A stretch of DNA of 59,652 nucleotides from Xanthomonas codiaei. GTDB lineage: Bacteria > Pseudomonadota > Gammaproteobacteria > Xanthomonadales > Xanthomonadaceae. The DNA lies in assembly GCF_002939785.1 (NCBI RefSeq), contig NZ_MDEC01000030.1, positions 1-59,652 on the forward strand, read 5' to 3'. Of this stretch, positions 9,351 through 17,092 are shown piece by piece (within the stretch, counting starts at the first letter, position 1; the number at the start of each line of letters is the position of its first letter). The translations under genes and the position numbers were made by a program. The notes below the pieces were generated by a model, which saw nothing but the letters and a program-made list of their open reading frames with translations, ran no database searches and had not been told where the DNA came from.

Positions 9351-9742
9351 GCGTGGCTCCCCTGCAGCGAGACGTGCGCGGCCACCACCTTCCAGCCATC
9401 GGCAAAGCGTACCCAGCTCTGGCTCTGGCGGCCGCGCGCGCTGCTGCCCTCGCGCTCGAATTCGGCATGCGTGGTGGCCAGATCCTGGCCGAAGCCATGC
9501 ACCTCGACATGCGTGAGCCGGCGCTGCGGCGAGCCGCCGCGGCCGATGCGAAACGCGCGGATCGCGTCGATGCCATACAGCAACTCGCCCACCCCGTAGC
9601 GCACGGTGCTGGGCGCGGCATGAAACAGCGCATCCATTGCGGCGATGTCGTCGCGCATCAAGGCGTCCTCGTAGGCGTGGAAGGCGGCAGTCACTTGCGC
9701 GATCACCTCGGGCAGATCGATCTGCGATGCATCGATACTCAT
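9347..9742 (-). CDS. hpxZ: HpxZ-like protein (DUF3225, SnoaL-like fold)
   Basis: 131-aa protein of the DUF3225/AtzH-like family, a small NTF2/SnoaL-like fold. It has the family's acidic start (FHAYEDALMRDD), FHAAPSTVRYGVGE, and the SQSWVRFADGWKVVAAHVS end. In Klebsiella hpxZ belongs to hpxWXYZ, linked to oxalurate catabolism, though its own reaction is unclear. Here it is separated from hpxW and hpxY (20.6-23.6 kb) and lies inside the urate operon between puuE and uraD, with 4-nt overlaps on both sides. Confidence 0.85.
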   Translation of the reverse strand: MSIDASQIDLPEVIAQVTAAFHAYEDALMRDDIAAMDALFHAAPSTVRYGVGELLYGIDAIRAFRIGRGGSPQRRLTHVEVHGFGQDLATTHAEFEREGSSARGRQSQSWVRFADGWKVVAAHVSLQGSHA

Positions 9743-10629
9743 GCCGGATGCACCTGCAGCCAATGGCGGGCGATATCGATGCGTCGCGCCACCCAGGCAT
9801 CGCCGCTGGCCAAGACGTGATCGACGAAGCGTGCCAGCGCTGCGGCACGCGCCGGCTTGCCGGCGATGCGCCCGTGCAGGCCGACCGAGAGCATGCGCCC
9901 GCCTTCGCTGCGCAGCTGCTCGAAGCCATCGCGCAGGTAGCGAAAGAACGGTTCGCCATCTGCAAAGCCGTTATAGGCGACGAACTTCATGTCGTTGGCA
10001 TCCAGCGTGTACGGCACGATCAACTGCGCGCGGCCGTGGCGGCGGTCGTAGTACGGCACATCGTCGGCATAGCTGTCGGCGTCGTAGACGAAGCCGCCTT
10101 CCTCGGCGATCAGGCGCGCGGTATTGGGACTGGTGCGGCCCTGGTACCAGCCCAGCGGGCGGCTGCCGGTGACCTGGGTGTGCACGGCGATGGCCTGGGC
10201 GATATGCGCGCGCTCGGTGGCCTCATCCACCTGCTGGTAGTCGATCCAGCGCAGCCCGTGGCTGGCGATTTCCCAGCCGGCAGCCTGCATCGCCGCCACC
10301 GCCTCGGGATTGCTCGCCAACGCGTTGGCCACGCCGAACACGGTCACCGGTACGCCGCGCGCGGCGAACAACCGGTGCAGCCGCCAGAAGCCGGCGCGGC
10401 TGCCGTATTCGTACAGGCTTTCCATCGCCATGGCGCGTGCGCCGGGTTGCGCTTGCGCACCGACCATTTCCGACAGGAACGCCTCCGAGCCGGCATCGCC
10501 GTTGAGCACGCAGTTCTCGGCGCCCTCTTCGTAGTTGATCACGAACTGCACGGCAATGCGCGCGCCACCGGGCCAGTGCGCCGCCGGCGGCGTGGCGCCG
10601 TAGCCGACCAGGTCGCGCGCCGCGCTCAT
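9739..10629 (-). CDS. puuE: Allantoinase PuuE (polysaccharide-deacetylase family)
   Basis: 296-aa cytoplasmic enzyme that hydrolyses allantoin to allantoate. It belongs to the NodB/polysaccharide-deacetylase family, not to the amidohydrolase AllB. Family blocks visible are GYGATPPAAHWPGGARIAVQ at the start, NYEEGAENCVL, EIASHGLRWIDY and SVGLHGRIAGKPAR. It is coupled by ATGA overlaps to pucG upstream and hpxZ downstream. Confidence 0.93.
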   Translation of the reverse strand: MSAARDLVGYGATPPAAHWPGGARIAVQFVINYEEGAENCVLNGDAGSEAFLSEMVGAQAQPGARAMAMESLYEYGSRAGFWRLHRLFAARGVPVTVFGVANALASNPEAVAAMQAAGWEIASHGLRWIDYQQVDEATERAHIAQAIAVHTQVTGSRPLGWYQGRTSPNTARLIAEEGGFVYDADSYADDVPYYDRRHGRAQLIVPYTLDANDMKFVAYNGFADGEPFFRYLRDGFEQLRSEGGRMLSVGLHGRIAGKPARAAALARFVDHVLASGDAWVARRIDIARHWLQVHPA

Positions 10630-11882
10630 GCCACCGGCTCCGCGTGCCAGGCCGCCAGCGCGGCCTCCACTGCCAGGCCCGGCGTGCAGGCGTAGCCTTC
10701 GGCACGCAGCACCGCTTCCAGCGCGGCCAGGGTGATCAGCACCTTGTGCTTCATCGCGTTGTAGCCCATTGCGCCGATGCGCCAGATCTTGCCTTGCAGC
10801 GGGCCGAATGCGGTGCCGATCTCGATCTCGAAATCCTCGCGCATGCGCCGGCGCACCGCATCGTTGTCGATGCCCGGCGGGATCACCACGCCGGTGACGT
10901 TGGTCATGCGGTGCGCATCGCTGCCGAACACCTCCAGCCCCATCGCGCGGACACCGGCGCTCACCGCGCGGCCGGCGGCGGCGTGGCGGGCGAAGCGTGC
11001 GGGCAGGCCTTCCTGCAATGCCACGCGGGCGCATTCGCGTGCGCCGTACAGCATGGTGGTGGCTTCGGTGTGGTGATTGAGGCGCTTGTCCGACCAGTAA
11101 TCCATGATCATCGCCAGGTCGAAATAATTGGAGGCGATGCGCGGGCCGCTGCCATTGGCGATGTCGGCGCGCACGATGCCGCGTTCGACATGGCGACGCG
11201 CAAAGATGGCCTCGGCCGCGCGCTCGGACACGGTGATCGGCGCCGAGCCGGAGGGCCCGCCCAGGCATTTCTGCAGGCCACCGGTGACCACGTCCACGCC
11301 CCAGCGGTCGCTGGCGATCTCCATGCCGCCGAGGGTGGCGGTGGCATCCACGTAACTCAGCGCACCGGCGGCGCGACACAGCGCACCCAGGCCGTCGAGC
11401 GGCTGCGCCATGGTGGTGGAGGTGTCGCCATGCACGGTGGCCACCAGCCTGGGTGCCACGCGTTCGATCGCCTCGGCAATGGCCTGCTGTGGCACCACCT
11501 CGCCCCAGGGCGCGTCCACGCTGTGCACCTGCGCGCCAAGGCGCTGCAGGATTTCGGTGAGCAACAGGCCGAAGCGGCCGAAGTCGATGACCAGCACGCG
11601 GTCGCCCGGTTGCACCAGCGACACCAGCGCCGCTTCGATGCCGGCGCGAGCGGTGCCGTCGACCAGGAACGTCCAGCGGTTGTCGGTGCCGAACAGCGGC
11701 CGGTACAGCGCCATCACCTCGTTCATGTAGCCGGTCATCTCCGGGTCGAACTGCCCCAGCAGGTCGGCGGCCATCGCGCGCAGCACGCGCGGATGCGCAT
11801 TGACCGGGCCGGGGCCCATCAGCAGCCGCTGTGGCGGGTCGAGTTCGGCGAAGGTGTGCAGGTGACGCAGGTCAGGTGACAA
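10626..11882 (-). CDS. pucG: Ureidoglycine-glyoxylate aminotransferase-like (class V)
   Basis: 418-aa PLP-dependent class V aminotransferase of the alanine-glyoxylate type. The N-terminal LLMGPGPVNAHPRVL and the PLP lysine in GGLQKCLGGPSG (Lys205) are clear. In purine operons this family moves the amino group of ureidoglycine to glyoxylate, making oxalurate and glycine, which would feed the HpxWYZ branch. Serine- or alanine-glyoxylate activity cannot be excluded from sequence. It overlaps allC by 11 nt and puuE by 4 nt. Confidence 0.85.
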   Translation of the reverse strand: MSPDLRHLHTFAELDPPQRLLMGPGPVNAHPRVLRAMAADLLGQFDPEMTGYMNEVMALYRPLFGTDNRWTFLVDGTARAGIEAALVSLVQPGDRVLVIDFGRFGLLLTEILQRLGAQVHSVDAPWGEVVPQQAIAEAIERVAPRLVATVHGDTSTTMAQPLDGLGALCRAAGALSYVDATATLGGMEIASDRWGVDVVTGGLQKCLGGPSGSAPITVSERAAEAIFARRHVERGIVRADIANGSGPRIASNYFDLAMIMDYWSDKRLNHHTEATTMLYGARECARVALQEGLPARFARHAAAGRAVSAGVRAMGLEVFGSDAHRMTNVTGVVIPPGIDNDAVRRRMREDFEIEIGTAFGPLQGKIWRIGAMGYNAMKHKVLITLAALEAVLRAEGYACTPGLAVEAALAAWHAEPVA

Positions 11883-13158
11883 GGGGCGCTCCCAGGTGAT
11901 CGATGAAGTGGCGCATGACCGCCAGCGCGACCTCGGCGTCGGCCGGGTCGACGTGTTCGTCCGGATGATGGCTGACGCCGCCGGCGCAACGCACGAACAG
12001 CATGGCCGTCGGGCACAGCGCGGCCATCGTCATCGCATCGTGGCCGGCGCCGGAGACCAACCGCCGTGGGGCGATGCCTTGCGCGGCGACGGCGTGTTCG
12101 AGCCGGGTCATCAGCGCTGGTGCGCAGGGGCTGGCGGCCAGGGTTTGCAGTGGGTCGATGGCGATCGCAATGCCGCGTTCGCCGCCGATGCGGGCCAGTG
12201 CGTGTTCGATCGCGCGCACCGCGGCATCGCGGGTGGGGTCGTCGCCGGCGCGCACGTCCAGCGTGCAGTCCACCCGGCCGGGCACCACGTTGACCGCGCC
12301 GGGGGCGAGCTGCAGTTTGCCGACGGTGGCGACCAGATCGTTGCCGCCATCGCGGGCGATGCGTTCGATCGCCAACAGCGCTTCGGCCGCGGCGCTCAAG
12401 GCATCGCGACGCAGCGCCATCGTGGTGGTACCGGCATGCCCGGCGCGGCCTTGGAAACGCAGCGCGAAACGACGCTGCGCGGCGATCGCAGTGACAATAC
12501 CCACCGGCAGGCCTTCGGCTTCGAGCACCGGGCCTTGTTCGATATGCGTCTCCAGATACGCCACCACGCTGCCCGGCGCGCGCGCGGCGTGGTGGATCTG
12601 CGCGATGTCCAGATCCCACTCTGCCAACGCGTTGGCGACATCGATGCCGGCCGCGTCGCTCACCGCCAACGTGGTCGCATCGAGCGTGCCGGCCACCGCG
12701 CGGCTGCAGAACATGGACGCCGGAAAGCGCGAGCCTTCCTCGTCGCCGAAGGCGATCACTTCGATGGCGAACGGCAGCCGGCGCGCTTGCGCCTGCAGTG
12801 CGGCCACGCACTCGATGCCGAGCAGCACGCCCAGCGGGCCGTCGTAGCGGCCGGCATCGCGCACGCTGTCCAGGTGGCTGCCGATCAGCAGCGCCGGTGC
12901 ATTGGCGTGCATGCCCTCGTAGCGTCCGATCAGGTTGGCCGCCGCATCCAGCCGCACCTGCATCCCGGCCTGGCGCATCCACTCGCCCACCTGCGCCACC
13001 GCGGCGCGGTGTGCGGGGCTGAGCCAGGCGCGGAACAGGCCACCGGGCGTGTCGCTGAAAGGCGCTGCGCCCAGCTGGTCGCAACGCGCCACCGCGCGCG
13101 CGCCGGATGCCGCCTGTCCGGACGCTGCCTGATCGACGGCAACCGCTGCACTCAGCAT
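11872..13158 (-). CDS. allC: Allantoate amidohydrolase (M20 family)
   Basis: 428-aa metal-dependent amidohydrolase that converts allantoate to ureidoglycine with release of ammonia and CO2. Metal ligands are visible in GSHLDSV (His95, Asp97), the following D106 and FGDEEGSRF (Glu140/141), with a further histidine in the C-terminal GVSHHPDEHV. N-carbamoyl-amino-acid hydrolases are close relatives, but the operon context decides. It is the first gene of the seven-gene leftward operon and is divergent from a LysR gene, 318 bp away. No strong ribosome-binding site is visible before the ATG. Confidence 0.9.
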   Translation of the reverse strand: MLSAAVAVDQAASGQAASGARAVARCDQLGAAPFSDTPGGLFRAWLSPAHRAAVAQVGEWMRQAGMQVRLDAAANLIGRYEGMHANAPALLIGSHLDSVRDAGRYDGPLGVLLGIECVAALQAQARRLPFAIEVIAFGDEEGSRFPASMFCSRAVAGTLDATTLAVSDAAGIDVANALAEWDLDIAQIHHAARAPGSVVAYLETHIEQGPVLEAEGLPVGIVTAIAAQRRFALRFQGRAGHAGTTTMALRRDALSAAAEALLAIERIARDGGNDLVATVGKLQLAPGAVNVVPGRVDCTLDVRAGDDPTRDAAVRAIEHALARIGGERGIAIAIDPLQTLAASPCAPALMTRLEHAVAAQGIAPRRLVSGAGHDAMTMAALCPTAMLFVRCAGGVSHHPDEHVDPADAEVALAVMRHFIDHLGAPLVT

Positions 13159-13476
13159 GCGCCAGCCCGGCTAGAGCGATCCGGATGCCTTGCACGCGGC
13201 AGGGCCAACGCAGTGGCGGAAGGGAACATGCTGCGTCCTTGAAAGGGAAGGCGTGGGACCGATCCACGGCGGGAGGGCGGTCGTTTCGACTATACGAAGG
13301 CAGGCGTGTCGCCCCAAAGCGGTTTTTTTCGAGGGTGGCGTTGCAAAAAACGCGACAGCGCAGGCGCCGGCCCAATCTGCGGCAGGGAGAATGGACAACC
13401 ACCGTCATCGCCAGGAGCAGCGGGTGGCCCACGACCAGGCTGCTACAGTCCTGCAGAGCATGAATCGGATTCACCA
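13159..13476. promoter_or_regulatory. Divergent promoter region of the urate operon and a LysR gene
   Basis: No gene. It separates allC (leftward) from the LysR gene (rightward). It includes an AT-rich island around 13322-13355 carrying the candidate purine operator listed separately. Confidence 0.6.
13322..13355 (+). promoter_or_regulatory. Candidate purine-regulon operator, copy 1
   Basis: GTTTTTTTC, then 10 nt, then TTGCAAAAAACGC. The second element contains the inverted repeat GCGTT-N6-AACGC (13338-13353). The same bipartite arrangement, with exactly 11 nt between the T-run and TTGC, occurs in the hpxD/hpxR intergenic region at 30624-30655. Regulator binding is inferred. Confidence 0.55.
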
Positions 13477-14370
13477 ATGGCACGCGATAATTTCAAGGAT
13501 CTGCTGGCGCTGATCGCCATCGTGCGGGAAGGCAGCTTCACGCGTGCCGCGGCCACGCTGGGCGTATCGCAATCGGCGCTCAGCCACACCATCCGCGGGC
13601 TGGAAGCAACGCTGGGGCTGCGACTGCTCACCCGCACCACCCGCAGCGTGGCGCCGACCGAGGCGGGCGAGCGCCTGATCCAGACCGTGGCACCGCGGTT
13701 CGCCGAGATCGAGGAAGCGCTGTCGGCACTGAGCGTGATGCGCGAGACTCCGTCCGGCAGCGTGCGCATCACCGCCACCGACTATGCCGCGCGCGAAATC
13801 CTGTGGCCGCGGCTGGCCGTGCTGCTGCGCCAGTATCCGGACATCAAACTGGAGCTGGTGGTGGACAACGGCCTGACCGATATCGTGGCCGACCGGTACG
13901 ATCTGGGCGTGCGCCTGGGCGACCAGGTGGAAAAGGATATGATTGCCGCACGTATCGCGCCGGACATGCGCATGGCGCTGGTGGCCTCGCCTGCCTATCT
14001 TGCGCGCAGGCCGGTGCCGACCACGCCGCAGGATCTGACCGCCCACACCTGCATCAACCTGCGCATGAAGAGCGCCGGCGGGCTGTATGCCTGGGAGCTG
14101 GAAAAAGATGGCCGCGAAGTCATCGTGCGCGTGGAGGGGCAGCTCATCTTCAACGGGATCTACGAAGCGCTGGATGCGGCACTGGACGGTTTCGGCATTG
14201 CGTTCGTGCAGGAAGACCTGGTGCGCCCGCATCTGGAGGCCGGGCGGCTGCGCTGGCTGATGCAGGACTGGTCGCCGACCTGGCCGGGCCTGCATGCGTT
14301 CTATCCCAGCCGCCGGCACTCTTCGCCGGCATTCAATCTGGTGCTGGACGCGCTGCGCTACAAAGGGTGA
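13477..14370 (+). CDS. LysR-type transcriptional regulator
   Basis: 297 aa. The N-terminal winged helix-turn-helix (about residues 5-65; SFTRAAATLGVSQSALSHTI) is followed by a substrate-binding domain of the LysR family. It is divergent from the urate operon, the usual position of a LysR activator, so it may control it. However, the effector domain resembles the broad YafC/DsdC-like group and gives no specific purine signature, and HpxR is an alternative regulator. The start is the ATG at 13477; longer versions lack the family N-terminus. Confidence 0.85.
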   Translation: MARDNFKDLLALIAIVREGSFTRAAATLGVSQSALSHTIRGLEATLGLRLLTRTTRSVAPTEAGERLIQTVAPRFAEIEEALSALSVMRETPSGSVRITATDYAAREILWPRLAVLLRQYPDIKLELVVDNGLTDIVADRYDLGVRLGDQVEKDMIAARIAPDMRMALVASPAYLARRPVPTTPQDLTAHTCINLRMKSAGGLYAWELEKDGREVIVRVEGQLIFNGIYEALDAALDGFGIAFVQEDLVRPHLEAGRLRWLMQDWSPTWPGLHAFYPSRRHSSPAFNLVLDALRYKG

Positions 14371-14659
14371 TGCCGCGCGCGGCATCGCAACGGCGCACGT
14401 ACCGGTTAGGACAAGGCACGGCTCATGAGTGCGCCTCATAGGCCCGTGCGGCTGATCGATCTTTATCGCCGGCGGCGGCCTACGTAATCTTCGCCTCCGC
14501 CACGCCGCACGCCAGCACAGCCAGACTGCGCGGTCGTCCTGTTGCCGGCCCGAAGCCGATGCCCGGCATCTGCTGCCATTCCATTCCCAGACCTCGCCCC
14601 CGGCCATCGGTGATGCCGGTGGCGCGAGGTCGTTCTGCACGTTCTTGTGAGGCCCCGTG
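14371..14659. other. Intergenic region before MFS remnant
   Basis: No gene recognised between the LysR stop and the start of the truncated transporter. It presumably held the promoter of that transporter. Confidence 0.4.
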
Positions 14660-14776
14660 ATGCCAGCCAATGCCGTTGCCACCGACACAGCACCGCGTGA
14701 TGCGGTTGCAGATACGCGCCAGCGCTGGGGCGCGGTGGGTTCGATGTCACTGTGCGTGGCGCTGTTGATTGCAGCC
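14660..14776 (+). pseudogene. 5' remnant of an MFS transporter gene
   Basis: The first 39 codons read like the N-terminus of an MFS efflux transporter, with RQRWGAVGSMSLCVALLIAA matching the usual W-AV-SM-LCVALLIASEFMP start. GAGG lies 8 nt before the ATG. After ALLIAA the similarity stops abruptly and the frame continues as antisense of the next LysR gene, whose stop codon is only 10 bp away. I infer a deletion that removed the rest of the transporter. No catalytic or substrate assignment is possible. Confidence 0.5.
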
Positions 14777-14786
14777 CGATGCAGCG

Positions 14787-15725
14787 TTACGTCCCTCCGG
14801 CCGGAGGCGCCTCGCCAAGTTCCTGGCGTAATGCGTCGACGCACTCGTCGACGAAGCGGCGCACCTTGGACGAGCCGCGACGTCCTTCCACATGCACCAC
14901 ATGCACCGGTTCCGGCGCGATTTCGAACTCTTCCAGCACGCAGGCGAGTTGCCCGCTGCGCAGGTACTCGCGCACCTGGTAGGACGGCACCTGGGTCAGC
15001 CCCCAACCCTGCAGTGCGGCGTGGATGGCGGCGTTGGAGGCGCTGACGCTGAGCCGCGCGCCCACATCCACCAGATGCTCGCGGCCATCCACCCGGAACG
15101 GCCAGCGCGGTGCGCGCTCGGTCGACGAGATCGTCACGGTGGCGTGTTGCATCAGCGCATCCGGATGCAGCGGAATGCCGTGCGTGCGCAGATAACCGGG
15201 CGTGGCGCACACCATGCGGCGCACGCTGCCGACCGGGATGGCGGTCAGCGACGAGTCGGGCAATGCACCGATCCGCACGGCCACATCGATGCCCTCCTCC
15301 AGCAGCGCCATCACCCGATCCAGCAGGACGGCGCGCACCTGCACCTGCGGGTAGCGCTGCAGGAAGCGTGTCACCACCGGCATCACGTGCAGGGCGCCGA
15401 ACATCTGCGGTGCGGTCACCGTGAGTACGCCGCCAGGCAGTGCGTGCATCCCGGCCGCGCGCGTCTCCAGCTCGTCCAGCTCGCTCAGCAGGCGCCGGCA
15501 ATCGCTGGCGTACTGCTGGCCGGCCTCGGTGAGCCGCATGCTGCGGGTGCTGCGGACCACCAGCAGCACGCCGAGACGGCGCTCCAGCTGCGCGATGGTG
15601 CGGGTGACCGTGGCGGTGGAAATGCCGAGCTTGCGCGCCACCCCGGCAAAGCTCGCCTGCTCGGCCAGCGCCGCGAACAGCGTCATTTCCTGGATGCGAT
15701 CCACCGATGCCTCGCGCTCGACCAT
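14787..15725 (-). CDS. LysR-type transcriptional regulator
   Basis: About 312 aa. The HTH covers residues 8-66 (SFAGVARKLGISTATVTRTIAQLERRLG), followed by a LysR effector domain of the group that regulates oxidoreductases and hydrolases. It is divergent from the alpha/beta hydrolase gene, which it probably controls. The ATG at 15725 is preferred over 15776, which adds a basic tail not typical of the family. Its 3' end abuts the MFS remnant. Confidence 0.88.
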   Translation of the reverse strand: MVEREASVDRIQEMTLFAALAEQASFAGVARKLGISTATVTRTIAQLERRLGVLLVVRSTRSMRLTEAGQQYASDCRRLLSELDELETRAAGMHALPGGVLTVTAPQMFGALHVMPVVTRFLQRYPQVQVRAVLLDRVMALLEEGIDVAVRIGALPDSSLTAIPVGSVRRMVCATPGYLRTHGIPLHPDALMQHATVTISSTERAPRWPFRVDGREHLVDVGARLSVSASNAAIHAALQGWGLTQVPSYQVREYLRSGQLACVLEEFEIAPEPVHVVHVEGRRGSSKVRRFVDECVDALRQELGEAPPAGGT

Positions 15726-15922
15726 CACCTTCGACAAGGCGCGAAGCCTAGCAGCCCGCAGTGAGCGAGCCGCCAAGGTGCGTCTGCCCTACATGCATGC
15801 GAGCGCAACCGCCGGGCGCGGCATTGCGCGCCACGCAATGCTCCATTCAACCCTACGGTGGTTCTCGCGCCATGCCGGCGCACCTAGCATGGCCGCCATT
15901 CCACGCGCCCTTGCCGGATCCC

Positions 15923-16981
15923 ATGCACGCCGAGTCACGCACCGCGTTCACTCCACACGACGTTCCGGCACTGCGCGAGCGCCGCAGTGTCCTGCGCGCG
16001 TCCTGGATCGGCACCGCGCTGGCCTTGGGTGCCGGCGTACTGCGGGCGGCCGACACGCCTGGCCGCCATGTCCCACCCCTTGCAGGAGACAGCATGTCCC
16101 ACGATCCCAACCAGCGTGTCCGCTATCGCACCCAACAGGTCGGCGATGTCCAAGTGTTCTACCGCGAAGCCGGGCGCCAGGATGCACCGGTGCTGTTGCT
16201 GCTGCATGGCTTTCCCAGTGCCAGCCACATGTTCCGCGACCTGATGCCCTTGCTGGCAAGCCAGTACCGCCTGATCGCGCCGGACCTGCCTGGTTTCGGC
16301 ATGACCAAGGCGCCGCCGCGCGGGCAGTTCGACTACACCTTCGAGGCGCTCTACAAGGTGATCGAAGGCTTCACCGAGGCCCTGGGCCTGGACCGCTATG
16401 CGCTGTATGTCTTCGACTACGGCGCGCCGGTGGGCCTGCGGCTGGCAGCGGCAAACCCGCACAAGGTCAGTGCCATCGTCAGCCAGAACGGCAATGCCTA
16501 TCTGGAGGGTTTCAGCGATCAATGGGATGCCTGGCAGGCGTACTGGCGCGAGCCGACGGACGCCAATCGCCAGGCCTGCCGTGCCTCGCTGTCGGCGCAG
16601 ACCATCCGCGAGTGGCAGTACGGCACCGGTGCCGATCCGAGCAGGCTCTCGCCCGACGGCTACACCCTGGACATCGCCTACATGACGCGCCCGGGTGCCG
16701 AAGAAATCCAGCTGGACCTGATCCTGGACTACCGCAGCAACCTGCAGGCCTACCCGGCGTTCCATGCGTATTTCCGCGCCCATCAGCCGCCGTTGCTGGC
16801 GGTGTGGGGCAGGCACGATCCGGCCTTCGTGCCGGCCGGCGCGCAGGCCTACCGCACCGATCTGCCGAACGCCGAAGTGCACCTGCTGGACACCGGCCAC
16901 TTCGCGCTGGAAACGCATGCGGCGGAGATCGCGGCGTACCTGCGTGATTTCCTGTCGCGTGCGCTCGGTGGATCGGCGTAA
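15923..16981 (+). CDS. Alpha/beta hydrolase with Tat-like signal (dehalogenase/epoxide hydrolase type)
   Basis: 352 aa from this start. Residues 20-43 look like a twin-arginine signal (RRSVLR, then the hydrophobic ASWIGTALALGAGVL, then RAAD). The hydrolase domain has the oxyanion HGFP (95-98), the nucleophile Asp165 in FDYGAP rather than Ser, an acid at Asp299 (GRHDP) and His326 (DTGHF). An Asp nucleophile points to haloalkane dehalogenase or epoxide hydrolase relatives; the substrate is unknown. A second ATG at 16094 has a strong AGGAG 5 nt upstream and would give a 295-aa cytoplasmic form without the signal. Divergent from a LysR gene. Confidence 0.8.
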   Translation: MHAESRTAFTPHDVPALRERRSVLRASWIGTALALGAGVLRAADTPGRHVPPLAGDSMSHDPNQRVRYRTQQVGDVQVFYREAGRQDAPVLLLLHGFPSASHMFRDLMPLLASQYRLIAPDLPGFGMTKAPPRGQFDYTFEALYKVIEGFTEALGLDRYALYVFDYGAPVGLRLAAANPHKVSAIVSQNGNAYLEGFSDQWDAWQAYWREPTDANRQACRASLSAQTIREWQYGTGADPSRLSPDGYTLDIAYMTRPGAEEIQLDLILDYRSNLQAYPAFHAYFRAHQPPLLAVWGRHDPAFVPAGAQAYRTDLPNAEVHLLDTGHFALETHAAEIAAYLRDFLSRALGGSA

Positions 16982-17092
16982 TCCGGGCACCGGGCCTGGC
17001 ATGCGAAAGCGGCGACAGGGATGCGTACGCGCGCAGGGAGCTGGCGGTTGTGCGTGCTAGCGTGCCGCCACTCTCCCCCCGACAAGTCCCGC

